The position numbers were made by a program, and so were the translations under genes. Shown here one piece after another: positions 23,820-33,051 of a stretch of DNA of 64,000 bases. Under the pieces are notes generated by a model. It saw only the letters and a program-made list of their open reading frames with translations. It did not search any database and had not been told where the DNA came from. The stretch is from Lentzea sp033794685 (GTDB lineage: Bacteria; Actinomycetota; Actinomycetes; Mycobacteriales; Pseudonocardiaceae): the NCBI GenBank assembly GCA_033794685.1, contig JARAYZ010000001.1. One strand, 5' to 3'. Numbering within the stretch: position 1 is the first letter of the stretch; every line of letters begins with the position of its first letter.

Positions 23820-25283
23820 GTGCAACAGCGAGTTGTCGCCAACCGCTACTCACTGCTCGCCGAACTCGGCCGCGGTGCGATGGGCGTCGTGTGGCGTGCG
23901 CAGGACCAGGTGCTCAACCGGGCCGTCGCGCTCAAGGAGCTGCACCCACCGCAGGGCATGGCCGCCGAGGAGCGCAACGTCCTCGAAGAGCGCATGCTCC
24001 GCGAGGCACGGACCGCGGGCCGGCTGAACCACCCGGCGGTGGTGACGGTCTACGACATCGTCCGCGAGAACGACCGCACCTACCTCGCGATGGAGCTGGT
24101 CGACGCGCTCGACCTCGCCTCCATCGTGCAGCGGCACGGGCCGCGGGACTCGACCTGGATGGCGAACGTCGCGTTGCAGGTGCTGGGCGCGCTGGAGACC
24201 GCGCACCAGGCCGGCATCGTGCACCGGGACGTCAAGCCCAGCAACATCATGGTGCGGCCGGACGGCGCGGTGAAGCTCACCGACTTCGGCATCGCGCAGG
24301 CCATGGACGACCCGCGCCTCACGCACAACGGCGGCATCGTCGGCTCGCCCGCGTACATGTCGCCGGACCGGCTGCACGGCTTCGAGGCCTCGCCGGCGTC
24401 CGACCTGTGGGCGCTCGGTGTCACGATGGCGCACGCCGTCGAGGGTGTCAGCCCGTTCGAACGCACGTCCACCGCGTCGACGTTGCACGCGGTCATGAAC
24501 GAGCCGCCCGTGTTGCGACGGGCCTCGCCCGGCCTGGCCGAGGTGATCCGCGGGTTCCTGACCGTCGATCCCGCACGCCGGCTGACGGCACCGCACGCGC
24601 GGCAGATGCTGACCGCGATCGTCCAGGGCGCCACGCAGGTTTCGTTGCCGCACAACAACAACGACGGCAAGAAGAAGGGCACCGCGCTCAAGGTCGCCGC
24701 CGTGGTCGTGGGCATCGCCCTGCTCGCCGGTGCCGCGTTCGCCGGTTACCAGGCGCTCAAGCCCAAGGAGACGACGAACGCCGGGCCGAACACCAGCACG
24801 AACCAGACGCAGGAGAACTCCACCGAGTGGACCGACCCCGCGTCGTTGCCCGTGGGCGCGCCGCTGCCGTCACGGCGCATCGCCACGTTCGGACGCGGTG
24901 GTGACGTGCCGGAGTGGAACCTCTCGGGCACGCAGTGCGCCAAGGACTTCCTCACGCAGGGCTCGCCGGTGCGGCAGGACGTGCCGTGCAGCGGTCCGCA
25001 CGGCATCCAGCTCTTCTCGGCCGCGACCCCGTTGTGGGACAAGCCGAAGGACATCGCCTACCCCGGCACGCAGTGGCTGGCCGACTTCGCCAAGAACTAC
25101 TGCACCGAGCAGTTCAAGGTCATCGAGCCGAAGATCAAGGAGCCGCTCGGCTTCACCGGGCTCGTGCCGACGCAGAAGGAGTGGGAGGCGTACAACGACG
25201 CCGCCGCGCCGGGCCGCCAGGAGGTCCTGTGCGTGCTGTGGAAGCAGGACAGGTCGCCCCTGGCGGGCTCGCTCGTCGGCTAA
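23820..25283 (+). CDS. Membrane Ser/Thr protein kinase with septum-formation-like outer domain
   Basis: 487 residues from GTG 23820, chosen for the AGAAGGGAAG site just before it. The Hanks-type kinase domain (about 8-270) has the P-loop GRGAMGVVW, catalytic HRDVKPSN (H135), DFG (D155) and the SPAYMSPDRL P+1 loop. One membrane helix (KVAAVVVGIALLAGAAFAGYQ) lies near 290-312. The outer part has four Cys in VPCSGPHGIQLF-like and NYCTEQF-like contexts, similar to the septum-formation (DUF4190-type) domains of actinobacterial kinases. It may sense cell-wall state. It ends overlapping the convergent deoA gene. Confidence 0.9.
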   Translation: MQQRVVANRYSLLAELGRGAMGVVWRAQDQVLNRAVALKELHPPQGMAAEERNVLEERMLREARTAGRLNHPAVVTVYDIVRENDRTYLAMELVDALDLASIVQRHGPRDSTWMANVALQVLGALETAHQAGIVHRDVKPSNIMVRPDGAVKLTDFGIAQAMDDPRLTHNGGIVGSPAYMSPDRLHGFEASPASDLWALGVTMAHAVEGVSPFERTSTASTLHAVMNEPPVLRRASPGLAEVIRGFLTVDPARRLTAPHARQMLTAIVQGATQVSLPHNNNDGKKKGTALKVAAVVVGIALLAGAAFAGYQALKPKETTNAGPNTSTNQTQENSTEWTDPASLPVGAPLPSRRIATFGRGGDVPEWNLSGTQCAKDFLTQGSPVRQDVPCSGPHGIQLFSAATPLWDKPKDIAYPGTQWLADFAKNYCTEQFKVIEPKIKEPLGFTGLVPTQKEWEAYNDAAAPGRQEVLCVLWKQDRSPLAGSLVG

Positions 25284-26554
25284 CCGCGGATGGTGTCGAT
25301 CACCAGCGGTGAACGCTCCGGCGCGGAGTCGGCAACGCTGTAGGCGCCTTCCAACGCCTGCAACGCACCGGCCACCGCGTCCGGGGTGTCGGTGTACAGC
25401 TCCAGCAACGGCTGCCCGGCCTCGACGACATCGCCGGGCTTGGCCAGGCAGAGCACGCCGGCGCCGAACTGCACCGGGTCCTCCTTGCGGGCCCGGCCGG
25501 CACCGAGGCGCCACGCCGCCACCCCGACGCCGTAAGCGTCCAAAGTGGACAGCACGCCGGACGCGGGCGCGACGACAACGTGCTTGTGCGACGCCACGGG
25601 CAGGGCAGCATCCGGATCGCCGCCCTGGGCCCGGATCATCCGCGCCCAGACCTCGAAAGCCTCACCGGACGCCAGCACGGCAGCCGGATCAACGGAGATC
25701 CCGGCCAGCGACAACATCTCGCGTGCCAGCGCCACCGTCAGCTCGACCACGTCGGCGGGGCCGCCACCGCGCAGCACGTCGACGGACTCCGCCACCTCGA
25801 CCGCGTTGCCGACCGCGCGTCCCAGCGGCACGGACATGTCGGTCAGCAGGGCCGAGATCCGCACGCCGTGCTCGACGCCGATGGCCACCAGGGCCTCGGC
25901 CAAAGCACGGGCCGACCGAAGGTCCTTCATGAACGCGCCCGAGCCGACCTTCACGTCCAGCACCAGTGACTCGGCGCCCTCGGCGATCTTCTTCGACATG
26001 ATCGACGACGCGATCAGCGGGATCGCCTCGACGGTGCCGGTGACGTCCCGCAACGCGTAGAGCTTGCGGTCGGCCGGAGCAAGTCCTTCGGTGGCAGCAC
26101 AAACGACGGCACCGACCGACGAGAGCTGAGAAAGAATCTCCGAAGTGGACAGTGCGGCCCGCCACCCGGGAATCGACTCCAGCTTGTCCAGGGTCCCGCC
26201 GGTGTGGCCCAGCCCGCGGCCCGAGAGCTGTGGCACGGCCGCGCCACAGGCGGCGACGAGAGGTGCCAGCGGCAGCGTGATCTTGTCGCCGACACCGCCC
26301 GTCGAGTGCTTGTCGACGGTCGGGCGATCCACGTGCAACGACAGCCGCTCGCCGGACGAGATCATCGCCTGCGTCCAGCGCGCGGTCTCGGCGGCCGTCA
26401 TGCCGTTGAAGAAGATCGCCATCGCCAGCGCGGACATCTGCTCGTCCGCGACGGCGCCGCGCGTGTACGCGTCGATGACCCAGTCGATCTGCGCGTCCGA
26501 CAACGCCGCGCCGTCACGCTTGGCGCGGATGACGTCCACTGCGGAAAAGCTCAT
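25280..26554 (-). CDS. deoA: Thymidine/pyrimidine-nucleoside phosphorylase
   Basis: 424 residues from ATG 26554, which overlaps the cdd stop by ATGA; the longer reading to 26677 is inside cdd. The family signature is SGRGLGHTGGTLDKLESIPG, with phosphate-site KHSTGGVGDKI and VGSGAFMKDL. It phosphorolyses thymidine or deoxyuridine to base and deoxyribose 1-phosphate, which leads through phosphopentomutase to the DeoC substrate. It is in an operon with cdd and the nucleoside importer. Confidence 0.95.
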   Translation of the reverse strand: MSFSAVDVIRAKRDGAALSDAQIDWVIDAYTRGAVADEQMSALAMAIFFNGMTAAETARWTQAMISSGERLSLHVDRPTVDKHSTGGVGDKITLPLAPLVAACGAAVPQLSGRGLGHTGGTLDKLESIPGWRAALSTSEILSQLSSVGAVVCAATEGLAPADRKLYALRDVTGTVEAIPLIASSIMSKKIAEGAESLVLDVKVGSGAFMKDLRSARALAEALVAIGVEHGVRISALLTDMSVPLGRAVGNAVEVAESVDVLRGGGPADVVELTVALAREMLSLAGISVDPAAVLASGEAFEVWARMIRAQGGDPDAALPVASHKHVVVAPASGVLSTLDAYGVGVAAWRLGAGRARKEDPVQFGAGVLCLAKPGDVVEAGQPLLELYTDTPDAVAGALQALEGAYSVADSAPERSPLVIDTIRG

Positions 26555-26940
26555 GGCAGGTCCTCCGGTCCGAACGCGTCCGGCAACACCGACGACATCG
26601 GCAACACACCGGAAGGCGTGTCCACCAAGCAGTCCCGGCCGCCCAGTTCGTAGAGAACCTGACGGCACCGGCCGCACGGCATCAGCAGCTCACCGGCACC
26701 GGACCGGCAGGCAACGGCCACGAACCGGCCGCCACCCGTCAGACGCAACTGCCCGGCCATCGTGCACTCGGCGCACAGGCCCACGCCGTACGAGGCGTTC
26801 TCGACGTTGCAGCCCGTCACGATGCGGCCGTCGTCGCACAACGCCGCGGATCCGACCTGCAGCCCCGAGTACGGGCAGTGGGCGAACGACGCCGCTTCCA
26901 CAGCCCGTGCCCGGAGCAGGTCCCAGTCGACGTCAGCCAC
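26551..26940 (-). CDS. cdd: Cytidine deaminase
   Basis: 129 residues from GTG 26940, which overlaps the upstream permease stop by 8 bases. Zinc-site motifs are visible: GCNVENASYGVGLCAECTM (Cys-Ala-Glu) and PCGRCRQVLYEL. It converts cytidine and deoxycytidine to uridine forms, which DeoA can then phosphorolyse. Homotetrameric length class. Confidence 0.95.
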   Translation of the reverse strand: MADVDWDLLRARAVEAASFAHCPYSGLQVGSAALCDDGRIVTGCNVENASYGVGLCAECTMAGQLRLTGGGRFVAVACRSGAGELLMPCGRCRQVLYELGGRDCLVDTPSGVLPMSSVLPDAFGPEDLP

Positions 26941-28186
26941 GGCGGTAGACCACACCGTCGGCGGCCGGCATTCGCAGGCGTTGCGAGGCAACGGCGAGCA
27001 CGGCCAACGTCACCATGTGCGGCGCGTAGGACACGAACTCGCTGGGGATCTCGTCGAGGCTGATGTACAGCAGGTACATCAGCACGGCCACGACGATCGC
27101 CGCCGCCGCGGAGTACCACTTCCGGCGGATGAGCTGCCACACCACGATCACGCCGAGCAGCAGCACCACGCCGTAGACCAGCGCCAGCACCGTCTCGCCG
27201 CCCGAACGCAGCTGCAGGCCGTCGGCGTAACCGAACAGCGCCGCACCACCCAGCAGACCGCCGGGCCGCCAGTTGCCGAAGATCATCGCGGCGAGGCCGA
27301 TGTAGCCGCGGCCGCCGGTCTGACCCTCCAGATAGGACAGCTGACCGGGGTTGAGCACCAGCGCGGCGCCACCCAGGCCGGCGAGACCACCGGAGACGAT
27401 CACGGCGACGTACTTGTGGAAGTACACCTTCACGCCCAGCGAGTCCGCGGCGTGCGGGTTCTCGCCGACCGAGCGCAGGCGCAGGCCGAAGCGGGTGCGC
27501 CAGAGCAGGTAGTACGACAGCGGCAGCAGCAGGATCGCGAGCATCGTCAGCGGCGAGACACCGGTGACGAGGCCGCGCAGGATGCCCGCGACGTCCGAGA
27601 TGAACAGGCGCTGCCCGGCTTCGAGCTCACCGAGCCAGTCCCCGAGGCCACCCGCCGAGTACGTGTCGAACGGTGCGACCGGCGGCGACTGGCGCGGGTT
27701 GTTCGAGAGCGGGAAGAACACCAGCGTCGACAGGTACTTCGTCAGACCGGCGCCGAGCAGGTTGATCGCCACACCGGAGACGATGTGGTTGACGCCGAAC
27801 GTGACCGTCGCGATCGCGTGCAGCAGACCACCAAGAGAACCGAACACGACCGCCGCGACGACGGCGGCCCAAGGACCCCACTGGTAGCCGGCCCACGCCG
27901 CTCCCCAGGTGCCCATGATCATCATGCCTTCGAGGCCGATGTTGACCACGCCGGCGCGTTCCGCCCACAGGCCGCCGAGACCGGCGAGCAGGATCGGCAG
28001 GCCGAGCCGGACCGCGGTCTGGGTCGTGCCGGACGACGTGAGCTGCGGGAACCCGGTCTGCATCGAGGTGATCGACAGCAACGCGATCGCGCCCGCGACA
28101 CCGAGCATGGCCACGGCCCAGCCGGGGACCTTGCGCTTGCGAGGCGCCGCCGGGATGTGCGGCTTCTCCTCCATCGTGCTGATCAC
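26933..28186 (-). CDS. Nucleoside ABC transporter permease, second subunit
   Basis: 417 residues with about nine hydrophobic helices, in the BPD_transp_2 (branched-chain amino acid/ribose-like) fold. The coupling region is visible as YYLLWRTRFGLRLRSVGENPHAADSLGV. It starts at GTG 28186, overlapping the first permease stop by GTGA. In BMP-type importers the two permeases form the nucleoside channel, as in the Bacillus NupOPQ or YufOPQ systems. Confidence 0.9.
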   Translation of the reverse strand: MISTMEEKPHIPAAPRKRKVPGWAVAMLGVAGAIALLSITSMQTGFPQLTSSGTTQTAVRLGLPILLAGLGGLWAERAGVVNIGLEGMMIMGTWGAAWAGYQWGPWAAVVAAVVFGSLGGLLHAIATVTFGVNHIVSGVAINLLGAGLTKYLSTLVFFPLSNNPRQSPPVAPFDTYSAGGLGDWLGELEAGQRLFISDVAGILRGLVTGVSPLTMLAILLLPLSYYLLWRTRFGLRLRSVGENPHAADSLGVKVYFHKYVAVIVSGGLAGLGGAALVLNPGQLSYLEGQTGGRGYIGLAAMIFGNWRPGGLLGGAALFGYADGLQLRSGGETVLALVYGVVLLLGVIVVWQLIRRKWYSAAAAIVVAVLMYLLYISLDEIPSEFVSYAPHMVTLAVLAVASQRLRMPAADGVVYRRG

Positions 28187-29256
28187 GCCGCACCTCCGAC
28201 AGTTCCGAGCTCACGGCCGACGCGACGCTGCTCCGAGGCGAGCTCGAAGCGCCGCACCACCTCGTAGGCGACGACGACCGACAGGACGATCGAGCCCTGC
28301 ATGATGGTGACGATCTCCCTGGGCACCCCGACGTTGTCGAGCGCGAGGCCCGACTTGTCGAGGAACGCCCAGAGCAGCGCGCCGAACGCGATGCCACCGG
28401 GGTGGTTGCGGCCGAGCAGCGCGATCGCGATGCCCGAGAATCCGATGCCCGCGGTGAAGTTCAGGCTGAAGGTGTGGTCGCGGCCGAGCAGTTCCGGCAG
28501 CGAGATCAGGCCCGCGATGGCGCCCGAGATCAGCATGGAGAACAGCACCATCTTCTTGGCGCTCACGCCACCCGCCGACGCGGCGGTGGACGACTCGCCC
28601 GACGCGCGCAGCTCGAAGCCGAACCGGGTCTTGTTCATCATCACCCAGTAGCCGATGCCCAGGGCGATGGCCACGAAGATGAAGCCGAACATCGTGCCGC
28701 CGCCACCGAACGAGATACCGGGCATCCAGCCGCTCTCCGGGATCTCGGCGGTGCGGATGTTGTTGCCCCGCAGCTCACCGAACACGTCGCGGCGGATCAG
28801 GTAGGCGGACAGGCCGATGGCCAGACCGTTCATCATGATCGTCGAGATGACCTCGTTGACGCCCCGCGTCACCTTGAGGATCGCGGGGATCGCGGCCCAG
28901 GCGGCACCGGCGAGCGCGGCCACGATGATGATCACCAGCGTGTGGATGCCGGTGGGCAGCGCGATCGAGCCGCCGACGACCGCCGCGATGACGGCCGCGA
29001 CGCGGTACTGGCCCTCGACACCGATGTTGAACAGGTTCATCTGGAACCCGATCGCCACCGCGAGCGCCGCGATGTAGTAGATGCCCGTCGAGTTGATGAT
29101 GTCGATCAGGGTCGTGCCCTTGCCGACCTGCGTCACCATCGCGCCGAACGCGCTGAGCGGGTTCGCGCCGGAGATGACGAGCGCCACGCCGCACAACAGC
29201 AACGAGAAGACGATCGCCAACGCGGGCGGCAGGAGTTTGCCGCGCAGGTGTCCCAT
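28183..29256 (-). CDS. Nucleoside ABC transporter permease, first subunit
   Basis: 357 residues, multi-pass. The coupling loop reads MNKTRFGFELRASGESSTAASAGGVSAKK. It pairs with the second permease and the duplicated ATPase. The ATG overlaps the ATPase stop by one base (TGATG), so the whole group is translationally coupled. Confidence 0.9.
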   Translation of the reverse strand: MGHLRGKLLPPALAIVFSLLLCGVALVISGANPLSAFGAMVTQVGKGTTLIDIINSTGIYYIAALAVAIGFQMNLFNIGVEGQYRVAAVIAAVVGGSIALPTGIHTLVIIIVAALAGAAWAAIPAILKVTRGVNEVISTIMMNGLAIGLSAYLIRRDVFGELRGNNIRTAEIPESGWMPGISFGGGGTMFGFIFVAIALGIGYWVMMNKTRFGFELRASGESSTAASAGGVSAKKMVLFSMLISGAIAGLISLPELLGRDHTFSLNFTAGIGFSGIAIALLGRNHPGGIAFGALLWAFLDKSGLALDNVGVPREIVTIMQGSIVLSVVVAYEVVRRFELASEQRRVGRELGTVGGAA

Positions 29257-30836
29257 CAGTGCTCGCCTTCCTCAACCACCGCGGTCTCCTGGACCGCGGC
29301 GCTCGTGCTGCCCGCACCCGTCATCGCGCTGCCGAGGTCCTCGGGCGTGACGGTGTTCGGGTCGGCGTCGGCCACCAGACGGCCGCGCAGCATGACCTTG
29401 ATCGTGTCCGACAGGCCGATCAGCTCGTCCAGGTCGGCCGAGATCAGCAGTACGGCGAGACCGGCGGCACGGGCGCGCTTGATCTCGTCCCAGATCAACG
29501 CCTGCGCGCCGACGTCCACACCGCGGGTCGGGTGCGACGCGATCAGCAGCACCGGGTCGCCGGACAGTTCACGGCCGACGACGAGCTTCTGCTGGTTGCC
29601 GCCCGAGAGCGCGGCCGCGGGCACGTCGATGCCGGGCGTGCGGACGTCGAAGTCCGCGACGATCCGCTCGGTGTCCTTCTTCGCGCCGTCGGTGTCGAGC
29701 CAGACGCCCTTGGCCGTCGGCCTGCGGGTCTGGTAGCCGAGGATCCGGTTGTACCAAAGTGGCTGGGTGAGCAGCAGGCCGTGGCGGTGGCGGTCCTCCG
29801 GCACGTAACCGATGCCCGCCTCGCGCCGGGCCAGCGTCCCGAGCTTGGTGATGTCCTTGTCCTGCAGCGTGATCGTGCCGCTGCCGGCCTTGCGCATGCC
29901 CATGATCGTCTCGACGAGCTCGGTCTGACCGTTGCCCTCGACGCCCGCGATGCCGACGACCTCGCCGGAACGCACGACCATGTCGACGTCGTCGAGGATC
30001 GGGCGCGAGCCGTCGGGCGTCATGAGCCTGAGGCCCTTGACGTCCAGCACGACCGTGTCGGTGACGGTGGACTCGCGGGTCTCCGGGCTGGGGAGCTCGC
30101 TGCCGACCATCATCTCGGCGAGCTGCCGGGAGCTGACGGTCTTCGGGTCGGCGCTGCCCACGGTCGTGCCGCGGCGGATCACCGTGACGGAGTCCGCGAT
30201 CGCGCGGACCTCGTCGAGCTTGTGCGAGATGAACAGGAACGTGTAGCCCTGCTCCTGCATGCCGCGGACGGTGTCGAAGAGCTCGCTCACCTCCTGCGGC
30301 ACGAGCACGGCGGTGGGCTCGTCCAGGATGATCACCTTGGCGCCGCGGTAGAGCACCTTGAGGATCTCGACGCGCTGGCGGTCCGCGACACCGAGCTGCT
30401 CGACGAGCACGCCGGGGTCGACGTTGAGGCCGGTCTTGCCGGAGAGCTCGATGATGCGCGCGCGGGCCTTCTTGCCGATGCCGTACATCGCCTCGGCGCC
30501 CAGGACGACGTTCTCCTGGACGGTGAGGTTGTCGGCGAGCATGAAGTGCTGGTGCACCATGCCGATACCGGCCTTGATGGCGTCCGACGGGGTGCGGAAC
30601 CGCACCTGCTCGCCGTTCACCTCGATGGTGCCCTCGTCCGGCGGCTGCATGCCGTAGAGGATCTTCATCAGGGTGGACTTGCCCGCGCCGTTCTCACCGC
30701 ACAGGGCGTGGACCTCGCCACGGCGGACGGTCAGGTGGACGTCGCTGTTGGCGACCACACCGGGGAATCGCTTGGTGATGCCTGTGAGCACCACCGCGGG
30801 GTGTTCGTCCGTCCCAACGGACGTGGAACTGCTCAT
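29256..30836 (-). CDS. Nucleoside ABC transporter ATPase with two nucleotide-binding domains
   Basis: 526 residues holding two ATPase domains, as in RbsA/YufO. Domain 1 has Walker A GENGAGKSTLMK and DEPTAVLVPQE. Domain 2 has a degenerate Walker A (VEGNGQTELVE, with Gln-Thr in place of Lys-Ser) and the signature LSGGNQQKLVVGREL, the usual asymmetry in this family. It powers nucleoside import. A strong hairpin separates it from the binding-protein gene upstream. Confidence 0.92.
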   Translation of the reverse strand: MSSSTSVGTDEHPAVVLTGITKRFPGVVANSDVHLTVRRGEVHALCGENGAGKSTLMKILYGMQPPDEGTIEVNGEQVRFRTPSDAIKAGIGMVHQHFMLADNLTVQENVVLGAEAMYGIGKKARARIIELSGKTGLNVDPGVLVEQLGVADRQRVEILKVLYRGAKVIILDEPTAVLVPQEVSELFDTVRGMQEQGYTFLFISHKLDEVRAIADSVTVIRRGTTVGSADPKTVSSRQLAEMMVGSELPSPETRESTVTDTVVLDVKGLRLMTPDGSRPILDDVDMVVRSGEVVGIAGVEGNGQTELVETIMGMRKAGSGTITLQDKDITKLGTLARREAGIGYVPEDRHRHGLLLTQPLWYNRILGYQTRRPTAKGVWLDTDGAKKDTERIVADFDVRTPGIDVPAAALSGGNQQKLVVGRELSGDPVLLIASHPTRGVDVGAQALIWDEIKRARAAGLAVLLISADLDELIGLSDTIKVMLRGRLVADADPNTVTPEDLGSAMTGAGSTSAAVQETAVVEEGEH

Positions 30837-30859
30837 CGTCGAGTGCTCCTCCTACCACG

Positions 30860-30899
30860 CACCGGGCCCTGTGAGGGCATTACCTCACAGGGCCCGGTG
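30860..30899 (-). terminator. 17-bp perfect hairpin between binding-protein and ATPase genes
   Basis: Arms at 30860-30876 and 30883-30899 pair perfectly over 17 bp with loop GCATTA. On the minus-strand transcript there is no long U-tract, so it may be a partial terminator or an mRNA-stabilising stem that raises binding-protein output over the transporter body. Confidence 0.65.
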
Positions 30900-30916
30900 T
30901 GCGTGCGGCTTTCGGA

Positions 30917-32062
30917 CTACGGCTTGTCCGCGACCTTGATCTTGCCCTCGATGATCTGGGCCTTGTAGCCCTCGAGGATGCCCTGCAGCTTCGCGTCGAT
31001 CTTGCCACCCGACGTGGAGTAGCCGACACCGTTGACCTTCAGGTCGAAGACCTTCGGCAGGGACGCGATGTCGTTCTTCGCGACGGCCTTGACGAAGTCG
31101 TAGACCGCGACGTCGACACGCTTGAGCATGGACGACACGATGACGTCCTTGGTGTCGGCGACGGTCGCCTGGTTGTACTGGTCGGAGTCGACGCCGATGG
31201 CCAGCACGTTGCCCTGCTTGGCAGCCGAGAAGATGCCCTTGCCGGACGCGCCCGCGGCCTGGTAGATGACGTCGGCGCCCTTGTCGATCTGGCCCTTCGC
31301 CGCTTCCTGGCCCTTCGGGGCGTCCTGGAAGCCCGTGAAGTCACCGGCCGGGGTGATGTACTTCTTCTCGACCTGGATCTTCGGCGCGGCGGCCTTGGCA
31401 CCCTGGAAGTAGCCGGCCTCGAACTTCTGGATCAGCGGGATCTCGACACCGCCGACGAAGCCCACGTGGCACTTCTTGCTCTGGTACGCGGCGATGACGC
31501 CGGCCAGGAAGGAGCCCTCCTGCTCGGCGAACAGCAGCGGGGTGACGTTCGTGGCACCCTCGACGGCCGAGTCGACCAGGCCGAACTTGACGTTCGGGAA
31601 CTCCGCGGCGACGAGCTTCATCGACTCGGCGTAGGCGAAGCCGACACCGATGATCGGGCTGAAGCCCTCGGACGCCAGCTGGCGCAGACGGGTCTGCTTG
31701 GCGGACTCGTCCTCGTTCGGGGCGGCGGACAGCTCGCGCGTGTTCTCCTTCTTCACGCCCATGTCCGCGATGGCCTTGTCGAGACCGGCGGCGGCGGAGT
31801 CGTTGAACGACGCGTCGCCACGACCACCGATGTCGTAGGCCAGACCGATCTTCAGCGCGCTCGCGTCCACCTTGTCACCGTTGGCGGCGCTGGTGTTCGA
31901 GGTGGCAGGCGCGCTCGGGGCCTCGGCGAACTCGCAGGCGGCACCGGTACCGGTACCCGCGTTGTTGCTCCCGCCACCCGAGTCCTTCGCGCAGGCGGCC
32001 ATAGTCATCACGCTGGTCAACGCGATCGCGGCGACCGCGACACCACGCATACGACGACGCAC
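30917..32062 (-). CDS. BMP-family nucleoside-binding lipoprotein
   Basis: 381 residues from GTG 32062, chosen for the GGGAGGAGA site 7-8 bases before it. A lipoprotein signal ends at MTMAACAKD (Cys acylated). A Gly/Asn-rich linker follows, then the BMP/PnrA fold with LAYDIGGRGDASFNDSAAAG, FGLVDSAVEG and ADVIYQAAGASGKG. It captures purine or pyrimidine nucleosides outside the membrane and hands them to the importer encoded next. Confidence 0.93.
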   Translation of the reverse strand: MRRRMRGVAVAAIALTSVMTMAACAKDSGGGSNNAGTGTGAACEFAEAPSAPATSNTSAANGDKVDASALKIGLAYDIGGRGDASFNDSAAAGLDKAIADMGVKKENTRELSAAPNEDESAKQTRLRQLASEGFSPIIGVGFAYAESMKLVAAEFPNVKFGLVDSAVEGATNVTPLLFAEQEGSFLAGVIAAYQSKKCHVGFVGGVEIPLIQKFEAGYFQGAKAAAPKIQVEKKYITPAGDFTGFQDAPKGQEAAKGQIDKGADVIYQAAGASGKGIFSAAKQGNVLAIGVDSDQYNQATVADTKDVIVSSMLKRVDVAVYDFVKAVAKNDIASLPKVFDLKVNGVGYSTSGGKIDAKLQGILEGYKAQIIEGKIKVADKP

Positions 32063-32626
32063 GGCTCGTCTCCTCCCTGAGTTTCCCTCCTCAACGACGT
32101 TGTTGAGGCCTAGAGGCGGCACCGTACCTCTTAGTAACCAACCCCGTTGCCGTCAGCACCTACAAAGACCCCTATCGGTTACGCATTCGACGCTTTGGCC
32201 GTACCAGTGGTGATCACTCGTGTTCGGGGCGTGGCGAAACGTCCCCTTCAGCCACTTCCCAGCTCTGATCTTCGTCCGGTTGGAGCAGTTCCGCTCGCCG
32301 GGAGAGGTGCGGTTCGAAGTTGGACGAAATTTCGGCGGGCGACGTTGAACCGTTCGCGGGCCGCGAGACGTGTGAAGGGTGGCAAGTGCCCTTGCCGACG
32401 ACGACGGCCCGGAGCCATGGCGGAGGTCCGGGCCGTCGTCCTTTTGTGGCGCAGACCGCATTTCGGTATCGATAAAGACCGCTTGGCCGATCGACAGCGT
32501 GTCTCATCGATCACAGAGCGGGTGCGCCTGCTGGGAGTGTTCCAACGTGCGGGACTAGGATTTTCCGGTCATGGTCGGGCAGAACTGTTCGCCGACCACC
32601 ACCACTGACGTTGGAGGCCGCGGCGC
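32063..32626. other. Divergent 564-bp region between nucleoside importer and sdh operon
   Basis: It contains control regions for both operons and an internal plus-strand terminator at 32400. Overlapping ORFs on both strands (for example 32147-32608) have Arg/Cys-rich unnatural composition and no ribosome site, so no protein gene is called. A TAGGAT -10-like element sits at 32556-32561 before sdhC. Confidence 0.5.
32400..32446 (+). terminator. Plus-strand terminator or attenuator upstream of sdhC
   Basis: GACGACGGCCCGGA (32400-32413) and TCCGGGCCGTCGTC (32427-32440) form a perfect 14-bp stem followed by CTTTTG. No plus-strand gene lies upstream within the spacer, so it may end a small RNA or attenuate a long sdh leader. 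Confidence 0.7.
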
Positions 32627-33049
32627 ATGACCAGCGCAGGCGCACCCGAGCGGTCGGGCACCACCCGAGGGGGTGGGACGCTCTACCGCGGTGATCTGGG
32701 CATGTGGTCCTGGGTCGCCCACCGGATCACCGGTGTCCTCACGTTCTTCTTCCTCTTCACCCATGTGCTCGACACCGCACTCGTGCGGGTGTCCCCGAAC
32801 GCCTACGACGCGGTGATCGAGACCTACAAGAACCCGGTCGTCAACCTCTTCGAGGTCGGCCTCGTCGGCGCGGTGCTCTACCACGCGCTCAACGGCATCC
32901 GGGTCATGCTGGTCGACTTCTGGGAGAAGGGCGCCAAGTACCAGCGCGTCATGCTCTGGACCGTGCTCGGCGTGTGGATCGCCGTCATGATCCCGGGCGC
33001 CTACTTCATGCTGGTGCGCACGATCTCCGAGCTGGTTGGGGGCCACTGA
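32627..33049 (+). CDS. sdhC: Succinate dehydrogenase cytochrome b subunit
   Basis: 140 residues with three membrane helices. The Sdh_cyt pattern WSWVAHRITGVLTFFFLFTHVLDTAL carries the conserved Ser/Arg-type quinone site and His heme ligand candidates. It anchors SdhAB and binds heme b and menaquinone. A GGAG site precedes ATG 32627. First gene of sdhCDAB. Confidence 0.93.
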   Translation: MTSAGAPERSGTTRGGGTLYRGDLGMWSWVAHRITGVLTFFFLFTHVLDTALVRVSPNAYDAVIETYKNPVVNLFEVGLVGAVLYHALNGIRVMLVDFWEKGAKYQRVMLWTVLGVWIAVMIPGAYFMLVRTISELVGGH

Positions 33050-33051
33050 CC

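Noticed and set aside
26762..28267. Plus-strand open frame of about 500 codons opposite the nucleoside permease
   Set aside because: Arg/Gln/His-rich and without recognisable domain; the minus-strand permease has clear helices and family motifs.
32147..32608. Plus-strand open frame of 153 codons before sdhC
   Set aside because: No ribosome site and Arg-rich composition, and it runs through a perfect terminator stem; treated as non-coding spacer.
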